39,584 bases of DNA from Rhodoferax sp. (lineage in GTDB: Bacteria; Pseudomonadota; Gammaproteobacteria; Burkholderiales; Burkholderiaceae_C). Position numbers and translations under genes: made by a program. The stretch covers positions 1 through 39,584 of the forward strand of contig JAIPCE010000010.1 in the NCBI GenBank assembly GCA_021738345.1. The letters run 5' to 3'. Positions within the stretch are counted from its first letter, which is position 1. Each line of letters begins with the position of its first letter. The notes under the pieces are model-generated. The model searched no databases. It was not told where the DNA came from and saw only the letters and a list, made by a program, of their open reading frames with translations. Positions 27,471 to 35,555 of this stretch are shown one piece after another.

Positions 27471-27681
27471 ACCTAGATTCCTCAATTGACCGCTTACTTT
27501 TGTTGGTAAGTCCTCATGAACTCTCACTTTATTGGCCTTGAATCGTGTCACCTTTGGGTGACAGCGCTACGTGCCCGATTGAGCCGCTGGCAACGCACCT
27601 GGGGTTGTTGCTCCTCCTCGCAGGCAGTAGCCTCGCCTACCCAGAAACGCCGCCAGCAGCGCACTCGGACACGTCCAACTG
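27471..27681 (-). repeat. Left copy of a diverged inverted repeat (about 200 bp)
   Basis: Read on the minus strand this segment is collinear with 34526-34723. Shared blocks in order: 18 of 21 bases (27661-27681), 12 of 12 (27649-27660), 11 of 11 (27634-27644), 15 of 15 (27574-27588), 19 of 19 (27553-27571) and 29 of 31 (27471-27501), separated by diverged or gapped stretches. It fills most of the gap between the receiver gene and the diguanylate cyclase. No intact gene is visible. Its nature (dispersed element or insertion remnant) is unknown. Confidence 0.85.
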
Positions 27682-27767
27682 AAGCGCAATCTAGGTCCAT
27701 TACAACTATTGGCATTAGCTTAGCAACAGCGGCTTGTGTCGGGAGTTTGACCTATTTGGTGCGCCTC

Positions 27768-30200
27768 CTAGCGCGTACTTGGGTCGTCATGGAACCTGAT
27801 CATGGACCGACCGGCATCCTTAGCCTCGTACATTGCTGCGTCGGCCCATTTCAGGACATCGTCCGCTTGGGAGACTGTGCCGTTGAAGACCACCACGCCA
27901 ATACTCGCCGAACAACGGTGTGACACACTTTGCTCGACCCGTCCGTCACTGCGAACCGTCAACGCATAGGGCTCGGACAAATGGGCAAGAACTTTTTGCG
28001 CCACACCTTGCGCCTCATGCCGTGACACAAGGCTATCAAGGTCCAAGCCGCTGAGGATCACGACAAACTCGTCACCCCCGAAGCGCGCCACGGTATCCAC
28101 TGCGCGAACGCAGCTTTTCAAGCGCTGTGCCACCTCCATGAGCAATAGGTCACCCACTTCATGGCCGTGACGGTCGTTGAGCGGCTTGAAGTTGTCCAGA
28201 TCGAGAAACATCAGCGCCCCATGCACGCCCGAACGTTTGCAGGCTGCTATGGTCTGTTCCAGACGATCATTGAGCAAGCGGCGATTGGGCAGGCTCGTCA
28301 GGGGATCGTAAAACGCAAGTTGGCGGATCTGTTCTTCCAACATCTTACGTTCGGTGATATTGCGGGCGGTTGCCTGCAGCACCGTCTTGCCGTCCATGGT
28401 CATCGCGTTGAGCAAAATCTCAGTGACAAAGGGCGCACCCGTGTCGGCGCGCACGTGCGTCCAGTCAAAGTGATGGTGCCCTTGGGCCATCGCCGTCGCA
28501 ATGTGCTGACTGGCCAGTGTCGCGGAATCTGTACCACAGGGCTGTTGGGGCGGAGACAGGTCGACCGGATTGAAGCGACAAAAATCCTCCTCGGTTGCGC
28601 AACCATACATCGCCAGCGCTGCCGGGTTGCCGCCAAAGAAGCCGCGCTCGTCCATCATCATTACCGCATCGCTGGTGGAATCGAACAGCATGTGGTACTT
28701 GGCTTCAGACCTTGCCACCGCCTCCTCGACCGATTTGCGCTCGGTGATGTCGGTAGAAATGCCGCACAGGGCGTAAATCTCGCCGGTCTCGTTGCGCAAG
28801 GGCAATTTGACGCTGAAATAGGTCGCTGTACGGCCCGCATTGGCGTGTAAATTGGACTCTTCGACTTTGAGTGTCTGGCCCTGCTGCAAAACCAGTGTGT
28901 CGTTAGTGCGTAGCCTGGCTGCGGTGTCGGCATCAAAAAACGACGCATCACTCTGACCGACGATCTCATCGGCCGACTTGCCGAACAGTTCACACAAAGG
29001 ACGGTTGGCAAACAGATAGCGTCCGTCCGTATCTTTGAGATAAATATAGGCGTCGACGCTCTCCAGTATGTTGAATAGTTTTTGCTCGCTCGTCCGCAGC
29101 GCCAGCTCCCGTTGCGCCAGGGTCTTCAGCAAACCGTTGAAGCCGCTAATCAGCTCACCTATTTCATCCTGCCGGGCAATGGCCAGAGGCTGCGGCGGCT
29201 GATCGCTGGCAGTCAGATGCGCCAACATCTTGGCGGTTTCCAGGACAGGCGCCAGCGCATGTCGGAGCATCCACCATGTCAGCGCCCCCGCCAGTACGGT
29301 CAGCAAGGTCGTGGCGAGCAGCATGCGCCGCTGCAGGTCGCGGACCAGCGCAAACGCTTCTTCGGTGGCTATGGAGGCGGAGACACCCCAGTCGACTGCG
29401 GTGAGACGCACTCCCGAACTTAGGACTTCTACGCCAAACGGATTGATGTAGACCTGCGTACCGACAAACCCATCGATAAAACGGTCGATGGCCGGCACTG
29501 CGCCGCGCGGATGCAGCGGCTGCATGATGCGCTCTTTCCGGGTTGCCGTAATGATTAGACGCTCCTTGAGCGCCACCAGAAAATAACCGCCAGTTTTGCC
29601 ATACTTGCTCTGGGTCAGATGGTCCAGAAAACCCGCACGGTCCAGCGCGACGACACCCGCTAGCGCGCCAATCACCGTGTTGTCCGCACTGCGAATCGGG
29701 GTGGCAATTCCAAAAACTGGAACAGCAGGTTGTCTGCCCATGACCGGCTTGCCGATGAATGATTTGCCTTGCTTCAACGCGACCGCCACGGCATCGCGGT
29801 CCATGAAGTTGTGTCCGATCCGTCCGGTGGCCTGCGGCACCTCGGCAATCGCCGTACCGTCTAGCCGTGAAACAAAGATACCCCCGTTGAACAGGCTGCC
29901 AAACACCGGCCGTTCGTTCAAATAGGCCTGCAGCGACGGCGTGTTGCCCAAAAGCGCTGGGGTCAATTGACCCGCGACCTGTTCGAGTGCCTTGACGCGG
30001 TCATGGAGGTGTTCGTCGATCGAGCCCGCGACCAGGGATACCGTCGCGAGTTGCTGCTCGCCGAGTTGGCGCTGCATGTCATCGCGCAGCATGCGGCCAA
30101 GGTAGAACGACAGCGACCAGATGCTAGCGACAAAAATAGCAAGCGTGAAAAGCGTCACCCGTGTCTTGAGTGACCTGCCTTGAATGAGGTTCCAATGCAT
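27768..30200 (-). CDS. Diguanylate cyclase with dCACHE-like sensor, HAMP and two PAS domains
   Basis: An 810-residue membrane sensor enzyme. An N-terminal helix (about 15-35) and a second (about 295-315) enclose a periplasmic Cache-like region. Then come HAMP (about 315-365), a PAS domain (about 375-490, SVDAYIYLKDTDGRYLFANR), a second PAS (about 505-625, each ending in DITERK or NITERK), and GGDEF (about 640-800) with the active site RFGGDEFVVIL. The product inhibition site RxxD is present as RAVD, five residues before GGDEF. No EAL domain follows. It should make cyclic di-GMP in response to a periplasmic ligand. It ends about 90 bp from the left inverted repeat. Confidence 0.93.
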   Translation of the reverse strand: MHWNLIQGRSLKTRVTLFTLAIFVASIWSLSFYLGRMLRDDMQRQLGEQQLATVSLVAGSIDEHLHDRVKALEQVAGQLTPALLGNTPSLQAYLNERPVFGSLFNGGIFVSRLDGTAIAEVPQATGRIGHNFMDRDAVAVALKQGKSFIGKPVMGRQPAVPVFGIATPIRSADNTVIGALAGVVALDRAGFLDHLTQSKYGKTGGYFLVALKERLIITATRKERIMQPLHPRGAVPAIDRFIDGFVGTQVYINPFGVEVLSSGVRLTAVDWGVSASIATEEAFALVRDLQRRMLLATTLLTVLAGALTWWMLRHALAPVLETAKMLAHLTASDQPPQPLAIARQDEIGELISGFNGLLKTLAQRELALRTSEQKLFNILESVDAYIYLKDTDGRYLFANRPLCELFGKSADEIVGQSDASFFDADTAARLRTNDTLVLQQGQTLKVEESNLHANAGRTATYFSVKLPLRNETGEIYALCGISTDITERKSVEEAVARSEAKYHMLFDSTSDAVMMMDERGFFGGNPAALAMYGCATEEDFCRFNPVDLSPPQQPCGTDSATLASQHIATAMAQGHHHFDWTHVRADTGAPFVTEILLNAMTMDGKTVLQATARNITERKMLEEQIRQLAFYDPLTSLPNRRLLNDRLEQTIAACKRSGVHGALMFLDLDNFKPLNDRHGHEVGDLLLMEVAQRLKSCVRAVDTVARFGGDEFVVILSGLDLDSLVSRHEAQGVAQKVLAHLSEPYALTVRSDGRVEQSVSHRCSASIGVVVFNGTVSQADDVLKWADAAMYEAKDAGRSMIRFHDDPSTR

Positions 30201-30363
30201 ATATTGGCGCGTGTGCCCTAGGCCAGACCTGCGGCATCAACCGACAGTAGTTCAACCAGATAGCCAAGTATCGCACCTTGGATCAGCCCACAGTCTGTCT
30301 GCAACTCCAGTTTTTACCAAGGCTATGGCGCAATCTCCAAGCGGGTATCGCGCAGCGTGAAAG

Positions 30364-30783
30364 TCAACGGTAGCTGGCCAGGTGAATGTTGGTTTCGGTG
30401 CTGCGAATGCCAGTAACCAACCGGATGCGCTCCAGCACCTGGGACAACTCTCCCATGGAGATGGCTTCAATTTCGGCCAGCAAATCCCAGCGCCCATTGG
30501 TGTCGTGCAGGGCCACGACGCCAGGCTCGCCGAGCAGGCTGGCAATCACCTGGCGTGTGGTGTTGCCTTCGACCAATACCCCCATCCAGGCTCGGATTCG
30601 CTCGGGCTCGGCCTGCGGGCGCAGCTTGAGGGTGTATCCCACAATCACCTGGGTGTCTTCGAGCTTACGCAGGCGGTTTTTGACCGTGCCACGAGACACC
30701 CCCAGCTTGTAGGCCAGGTCGGCAATGTTCATGCGTGCATTTTGCCGCAGCAGGCTGATCAGGCGTTGGTCGGTATCGTCCAT
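30364..30783 (-). CDS. Lrp/AsnC-family transcriptional regulator
   Basis: A 139-residue regulator: an N-terminal helix-turn-helix (about 1-50, MDDTDQRLISLLRQNARMNIADLAYKLGVSRGTVKNRLRKLE, written here in two parts by position) and a C-terminal RAM/ActD effector domain with the ALHDTNGRWDLLAEIEA block. It is divergent from an ornithine cyclodeaminase gene and flanked by an inverted repeat, so it most likely controls that gene in response to an amino acid such as ornithine or arginine. ATG 30783 gives the family N-terminus; a TTG five codons upstream lies in the operator. Confidence 0.88.
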   Translation of the reverse strand: MDDTDQRLISLLRQNARMNIADLAYKLGVSRGTVKNRLRKLEDTQVIVGYTLKLRPQAEPERIRAWMGVLVEGNTTRQVIASLLGEPGVVALHDTNGRWDLLAEIEAISMGELSQVLERIRLVTGIRSTETNIHLASYR

Positions 30784-30790
30784 TGTGCAT

Positions 30791-30820
30791 ATTGTCAATC
30801 AACGTTGTCGTTTTGACAAT
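30791..30820. promoter_or_regulatory. Inverted-repeat operator between the Lrp/AsnC gene and ornithine cyclodeaminase
   Basis: ATTGTCAA at 30791-30798 and its exact complement TTGACAAT at 30813-30820 are separated by 14 bp. The dyad starts 8 bp upstream of the regulator's ATG, where it could serve for autoregulation and control of the divergent gene. The binding protein is inferred from position. Confidence 0.65.
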
Positions 30821-30916
30821 TATTTCGACTTTTGGTAGCAAATGTGACGATTTACATTGGCACGTATCGGGTGGAGACTCTGCAGGGTTCAGCGCAGACG
30901 ATAAAGAGACCTCCCC

Positions 30917-31999
30917 ATGAAACATTCACACCCCTTGCAAAACACCCTCTCGGTGAACCCTTTATACCTGAGCGCCCCAGATGCTGTGGCACTGGTGCAT
31001 CGCAAAGGCTTGAGACACTGCATTGCCGCCATTGCCGACAACATCCGCCAGGATTTTTTGCGTTGGCACGACTTTGACAAGTCAGCCCGCGTGGCCAATC
31101 ACTCGGCACATGGTGTCATCGAGCTCATGCCGATCTCGGATGCCAAGGCCTACAGCTTCAAATACGTCAACGGACACCCAACAAACACGGCCATCGGTTT
31201 ACCCACGGTGATGGCCTTTGGCGTACTGGCCGACGTGGCCACCGGTGCTCCCCGGTTGCTGAGCGAGTTGACACTGACCACCGCGATGCGCACTGCAGCC
31301 ACCTCGGCGCTCGCGTCCCAGTTGCTAGCCCGTCCCGACAGCCGTGTGATGGCGTTGATTGGCAACGGCGCACAAAGTGAATTTCAGGCGATTGCTTTTC
31401 AACAAATGGTGGGTATCGACACCCTGCGGCTGTACGACACTGACCCTGTGGCGACGGCCAAACTGGTGGCCAATTTGAGTGCAAGCTGCCTAAAGCTCAA
31501 GGTATGCCAAAGCGTGGCGGAAGCGGTGCAGGGTGCCGATGTGGTGACCACCGTGACGGCAGACAAAGCCTATGCCACCATTATCACGCCCGACATGCTG
31601 GAGCCAGGCATGCACATCAATGCGGTCGGCGGCGACTGTCCCGGCAAAACCGAGCTGGCGGCGGGCGTGCTTGCCGCGGCAAAGGTCTTTGTCGAATACG
31701 CCCCGCAATCGCGCCTGGAAGGAGACATCCAGCAAATGCCTGCCGATTTTGATGTGACCGAGCTTTGGCAAGTGTTGAGTGGCGTGCGCACCGGGCGCGA
31801 AAGCGTAGCGCAGATTACCGTGTTCGACTCGGTTGGCTTTGCCCTGGAAGACTATGCCGCGCTGCGCTTCATGCACGACACCGCGTTGGAGCTAGGGCTG
31901 GGTCAACACTTGGCGTTGATCCCGCAGATGGCGGACCCGAAAAACCTGTTTGGCACCTTGCTGCAAGCTGAAAGCGCGACGATCCACGCGGTCGCCTGA
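30917..31999 (+). CDS. Ornithine cyclodeaminase family protein
   Basis: A 360-residue member of the ornithine cyclodeaminase/mu-crystallin family. It carries the NAD-binding motif ALIGNGAQSEFQA, the substrate-site segment around KYVNGHP, the MRTAATSALAS helix and the NAVGGDCPGKTEL block. The length and these blocks fit true ornithine cyclodeaminase (ornithine to proline plus ammonia) better than the shorter alanine dehydrogenase relatives, but the substrate needs testing. It is divergent from an Lrp/AsnC regulator. Its stop codon at 31999 abuts the truncated rhuM remnant, so the insertion that brought rhuM ends right here. Confidence 0.88.
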   Translation: MKHSHPLQNTLSVNPLYLSAPDAVALVHRKGLRHCIAAIADNIRQDFLRWHDFDKSARVANHSAHGVIELMPISDAKAYSFKYVNGHPTNTAIGLPTVMAFGVLADVATGAPRLLSELTLTTAMRTAATSALASQLLARPDSRVMALIGNGAQSEFQAIAFQQMVGIDTLRLYDTDPVATAKLVANLSASCLKLKVCQSVAEAVQGADVVTTVTADKAYATIITPDMLEPGMHINAVGGDCPGKTELAAGVLAAAKVFVEYAPQSRLEGDIQQMPADFDVTELWQVLSGVRTGRESVAQITVFDSVGFALEDYAALRFMHDTALELGLGQHLALIPQMADPKNLFGTLLQAESATIHAVA

Positions 32000-32736
32000 T
32001 ATCTGATCTTGTTTTGTACCGTCTGGAAAAATGAAATGTTTTCGGCCTGCGTGGGGTCATAGTCAACGCTGGTGGCATAGATGTCGGTGATTTTTTTGAT
32101 AGAAATGCCGCTCACTGGTGCGGATGTCCTTAATGCGCTGCGTCAGCGCATCAAAATAGTCAAACGGCTGGTCCGAATTTTTCAGGCGGTCGTCGTTCAG
32201 CAATAAGCCTTTGACGATGTACTCGCACAACTGCTGTGTTGCCCAGATGCGAAAGCGCGTTGCCACCGCGCTTTTCACGCGGTAGCCCACCGACAAAATG
32301 GCATCCAAGTTGTCATGTTGAGGGTTCGCTTCACTTGCCGCGCCCCCTCCTGGCGAACTACTGAGAAATCCTTAGGGGTGCGGAAATAGCAGAGGTACCG
32401 TTTATGGTGGTGCAAGCGGGATGCAGTGCGAGACGCCCTGAGTGCAGTGTGGCTTACTTTATGAACGAAGGGGAGCGACGCAATGCGCCCGTCAGTGCCG
32501 TTAGTAACGGTACATTGGCTGTTTCCGAATCCCTTAGCAGTTGAGTTGGGGTCAAGTTCACCCTCGCTGTAAATATTTTTCAAGTGCATCCGCACATTTT
32601 CTGAAGTGATACCAAACAGCTCCGCCATGAGCAATGGCATTAACCACACGGTTTCATCCACACATCGCACATCGAGCTTGATTTGCCCGTTTTCACTCTG
32701 GTAAATCACAAACTGCGATGCATTGCCGTCCGTCAT
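32000..32736 (-). pseudogene. rhuM pseudogene (virulence RhuM-family protein)
   Basis: Starting at ATG 32736 the reading gives RhuM-like QFVIYQSENGQIKLDVRCVDETVWLM and MAELFGITSENVRMHLKNIYSEGELD, then is interrupted by a 158-bp element. After it comes FSVVRQEGARQVKR. Next the frame is lost by about one base near 32312 and continues as LDAILSVGYRVKSAVATRFRIWATQQL. A second shift in a run of seven T (near 32093) leads into KITDIYATSVDYDPTQAENISFFQTVQNK. Homology stops at the cyclodeaminase stop codon, so the C-terminus is lost. RhuM genes often sit inside type I restriction loci, which agrees with the hsdR remnant next to it. Confidence 0.85.
32376..32533. mobile_element. 158-bp miniature transposable element, probably IS5-like
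   Basis: Flanked by 4-bp direct repeats TTAG (32372-32375 and 32534-32537), i.e. CTAA on the other strand, which fits the YTAR target of some IS5-family elements. The ends are imperfect inverted repeats: GGGGTGCGGAAATAGC on the left, and on the right, reversed, GGGATTCGGAAACAGC, both followed after a few bases by GTACCGTT. No transposase is encoded. Removing 162 bp (element plus one TTAG) rejoins the RhuM reading as ELDPNSTAKDFSVVRQEG. The family assignment is tentative; the insertion itself is well supported. Confidence 0.85.
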
Positions 32737-32849
32737 GATGTTTCTCTCCCGCTATAACGCTGTGCATTTGAACCGACAAGGATTCCTTGCCAGTTGCTGA
32801 ACTGGCCTGGCGAAAGCCACTTCGGGCTGCGGTTGACGTGCGCTGACCC

Positions 32850-33490
32850 TTGAAGCTGTGCACAGCATCGGGCGTAAAGGCCAGGCCTTGGCTTTGCATG
32901 AAGTCGGCCAGCTTGGTGACGGCGGCGTCCAGCTTCTGGATGACGACTGGGCGTTGTCCACCAGCCAGATAGTGCGGGCCTCCTCGCCCGATTTTTCACC
33001 CGAGAACAGGGCAATAGCGGTGTCCACATTGGCTTGCTGTTGGCGAAAGACGAGGATATTGCCTTAGGGTTTGCTGCCGTTGAGTATGCGGTTGGTGCGC
33101 TAGAAGGCCTGTATCAAGCCGTGGTGCTTGAGGTTTTTGTCCACGTACAGCGTGTTGAGGTACTTGCTGTCAAAGCCGGTGAGCAGCATGTCCACCGCGA
33201 TGGTGTCGTCGATTTTCTTGGCCGCAGGGTAGTCGGCATTGGGCCACTGCTGGTCTTTGATGCGCTTTTGCACGCCTTCGTAATACAGGTCAAACTCAGT
33301 GTCTGCATTGTCCTCAGGCAGCAGGCGGCACACCAGCCCGGCGGTGCTGGTGTTTTCTTCTACGCAGCCTTCTTGAAAACGGTTGAATTCCTTGCGGGTC
33401 TGGCGGTCCAGGTCTTTGCGGTCCACCACAAAAAGGCTTTTTTCGATAACTGGGTTGTCTTTGAGCAGGGTGGAGGCTTTGAAGGACCCA
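32850..33490 (-). pseudogene. hsdR pseudogene, type I restriction subunit remnant
   Basis: Reading begins within the motif I region ([34 protein letters not shown] in frame near 33480-33395) and continues [14 protein letters not shown]. After LLPEDNAD there is an internal deletion to [16 protein letters not shown], then [21 protein letters not shown] and LIQAF. Two in-frame stops follow (TAG in LIQAF-stop-RTNRILN near 33100 and TAA in NGSKP-stop-GNILVF near 33064), then QQQANVDTAIALFSGEKS and a frameshift into VIQKLDAAVTKLADFMQSQGL. The N-terminal nuclease and most of the helicase are missing. The boundaries are approximate. It cannot make a working enzyme. Confidence 0.88.
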
Positions 33491-33497
33491 TCCCCAC

Positions 33498-34376
33498 TCA
33501 GGGTGCAATGGCCACGTCTTTGGCCTGCTCGGTTCGAATCAGGTAGATTCCACTGCTAATGATGATGGCTCCGCCTAGCAGCGTATAGAGGTCCGGCGCG
33601 GTTCTCCAAAGGGCCCAGTCCAGTCCAATGCCCCAGGCCAGCGCGGTGTACTCAAATGGTGCAACCACCGATGCCTTGCCGTGGTGAAACGCGTCCACGA
33701 TAGCCAGGCCGCCGAGGAAGCCAGTGGTTGCCAAGGCTGCAATCAGTGGCCAATGGTCTGCTTCAATCGGCACCCACTTTGGCCAGGCCAGAAGGCCCGC
33801 GCCCACCGCCATCATCAGCGTGGTCCAAAATACCATGTTGACGCTGGAGTCCGTGCGGCTCAAAATCCGCGCCGTAATTGCCGAGATTGCATACAGGCCG
33901 GCGGCACCCAAGACTGCCAGGGAACCCAAGGACATAAAAGAGTCACCGTTTGGGCGCATGGCAATCAATACCCCCACAAAGCCCAGGAAGATGGCCGCCC
34001 AATGCACCGGCCGCACGGTTTCCTTCAACACCGGGATCGACAGCAGGGTGATTAGCAAGGGGGCAATAAAAAACAGGGTGTAGGCCTCGGTCAGAGGCAG
34101 CGCATGCAGGGCGTAGGCGAAAAGGGACAGCATCGCAACACTCATGACGCCGCGCAACAAGTGCAAGGTCCAGCGGATTCTGAGCAAATCGGCAGTCTGG
34201 CCACGCACGACCACGTAGGCGCATACCAGTGGCATGGCCGAGAGACCGCGCAAGGCAGCGACCTGCATGGGTGGGTAGTGGGTGCCCAGCGCTTTCATGA
34301 CGGCATCCATCAACGAGAAAAATCCAACCGCCACCACCATGGCCAATATGCTGCGCAAGTTTCCGGAAATCGGCAT
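33498..34376 (-). CDS. DMT-family transporter (EamA repeats)
   Basis: A 292-residue inner-membrane protein with about ten hydrophobic helices forming two EamA halves. Conserved features include the first helix with [13 protein letters not shown], the [10 protein letters not shown] helix, [13 protein letters not shown] and [18 protein letters not shown] near the end. The family exports metabolites such as amino acids, but the substrate cannot be read from sequence. It ends directly against the hsdR remnant (33490). ATG 34376 ([11 protein letters not shown]) is chosen; a TTG at 34391 would add five residues. It is intact, unlike its neighbours. Confidence 0.85.
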   Translation of the reverse strand: MPISGNLRSILAMVVAVGFFSLMDAVMKALGTHYPPMQVAALRGLSAMPLVCAYVVVRGQTADLLRIRWTLHLLRGVMSVAMLSLFAYALHALPLTEAYTLFFIAPLLITLLSIPVLKETVRPVHWAAIFLGFVGVLIAMRPNGDSFMSLGSLAVLGAAGLYAISAITARILSRTDSSVNMVFWTTLMMAVGAGLLAWPKWVPIEADHWPLIAALATTGFLGGLAIVDAFHHGKASVVAPFEYTALAWGIGLDWALWRTAPDLYTLLGGAIIISSGIYLIRTEQAKDVAIAP

Positions 34377-34525
34377 GCTATCAATTTTCAAGTTTTTTTC
34401 TGCAGAGCGCGTTTACGCTGCACGGCAAAAATAGTGCCGACTGCGCCGGTCGCCAAGTTACCAGTCTTAAAATTGGCTTCGTACAATCGCACACACAGAG
34501 CTTTTTTGCATCATCCTGGATTTCT

Positions 34526-34723
34526 CAGTTGGATGTGCCCGAGTGGGCTGCTGGCGGCCGTGGGCATCCTACAAAAAGCCCATTGTCTGGGTAGGCGCGC
34601 TGTCAGCGGCTCAATCGGGACCGTAGCGCTGTCACCCAAAAGGTGCTGCAGTTCAAAGCCAGAAAAGTGAGTGCTCATAATGAGTTACTGTCAAAAGTAA
34701 GCGGTCAACTGAGGAATCTAAGT
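34526..34723 (+). repeat. Right copy of the diverged inverted repeat (about 200 bp)
   Basis: Collinear and inverted relative to 27471-27681 (blocks listed there). Shared blocks here: 34526-34546, 34547-34558, 34587-34597, 34605-34619, 34622-34640 and 34693-34723. The last block ends 6 bp before the ATG of the small conserved gene at 34730, so the repeat forms most of that gene's upstream region. The rest of the 34377-34729 gap shows no gene. Confidence 0.85.
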
Positions 34724-34729
34724 AGGATC

Positions 34730-35065
34730 ATGACCAAAGTCATCACAGAGTCCGACTGGAAACGGTTTCGCAAGGTCTATGACGTGGCGCTTGAGCGCTT
34801 TTGCAAGCAAATACTTGCAGAAATCGACACGGTCAGTGCAGATGGGAGCAAAAGTTTTCACCAGCGCTACCTTGGTATTTTCAAGATTATTGAGCGCAGA
34901 GACCGGGAGCTTGTAAATGTCTTTGACAGCCCGCGCCGTTCTACTGCCGTGATGCAGATCGTTGCCCTGCATGGTCTTGGTTTGTTGACCGAGGATGAAC
35001 TTCATGGGTTTAGCGAGGCAATTGTCGCGTTTGTCAAATTGTTGGATGACGAGCACCGCACCTGA
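34730..35065 (+). CDS. Small conserved hypothetical protein
   Basis: A 111-residue soluble, helical protein (ESDWKRFRKVYDVALERFCKQIL at the start, then RYLGIFKIIERRDREL and a closing helical stretch). I recall similar short proteins in other Burkholderiales, but I do not know a function. No signal peptide or membrane segment is visible. The ATG at 34730 has AGGA four bases before it. Longer in-frame starts upstream (34643) would run through the inverted repeat and are less likely. Its promoter must overlap or lie within the right repeat copy. Confidence 0.6.
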   Translation: MTKVITESDWKRFRKVYDVALERFCKQILAEIDTVSADGSKSFHQRYLGIFKIIERRDRELVNVFDSPRRSTAVMQIVALHGLGLLTEDELHGFSEAIVAFVKLLDDEHRT

Positions 35066-35104
35066 ATATCTGGCAGACAAGGGTGCTTTGCGGTACCCCA
35101 ACCC

Positions 35105-35515
35105 TCATTTTTTAGGAATTTCGCGCGGTTGCCCCTGTTCGTCAATGGCGACGTAGGTCAGGGACGCTTCGGTCACCTTGAGGTATTTGCCTTGCGCCAT
35201 GTAGCGCTCGGCGTAGACCTCGACCTTGACCGTGATCGAGGTGCGGCCGATGCGGCTGACCTTGGAGAAGAAGCTCAGGATATCGCCCACCCGCACTGGC
35301 TGCTTGAATACAAATTCGTTGACCGCAACCGTTGCCATGCGGCCCTGGGTGTAGCGTGCTGGCACGACAGAGCCTGCCAAATCTACCTGCGCCATGACCC
35401 AGCCGCCAAAAATATCGCCATTGGCATTGCAGTCGGCGGGCATGGGAATGACCTTCAGCACCAACTCTTCGTCGGTGGGCAATTGAACGTCTTCTGGGCT
35501 TCGGTTGGTGGACAT
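35105..35515 (-). CDS. Acyl-CoA thioesterase, YciA-like hotdog protein
   Basis: A 136-residue hotdog-fold protein. The catalytic region NGDIFGGWVMAQVDLAGS carries the aspartate and glycines typical of YciA-type thioesterases, and VFKQPVRVGDILSFF and VTEASLTYVAID complete the fold. YciA enzymes hydrolyse short to medium acyl-CoAs. ATG 35515 (MSTNRSPEDVQ) is chosen; the longer frame from 35557 runs into the divergent ABC gene. It converges on the small conserved gene and diverges from the ABC transporter. Confidence 0.9.
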   Translation of the reverse strand: MSTNRSPEDVQLPTDEELVLKVIPMPADCNANGDIFGGWVMAQVDLAGSVVPARYTQGRMATVAVNEFVFKQPVRVGDILSFFSKVSRIGRTSITVKVEVYAERYMAQGKYLKVTEASLTYVAIDEQGQPREIPKK

Positions 35516-35555
35516 GGGCACAATCCTGACTTGGTTAATTGAAAGATTGTCGCCC

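Noticed and set aside
27516..27923. 135-codon plus-strand frame across the left repeat and the end of the diguanylate cyclase
   Set aside because: Its second half is antisense to the GGDEF gene and its first half is the repeat, which does not keep this frame in the right copy.
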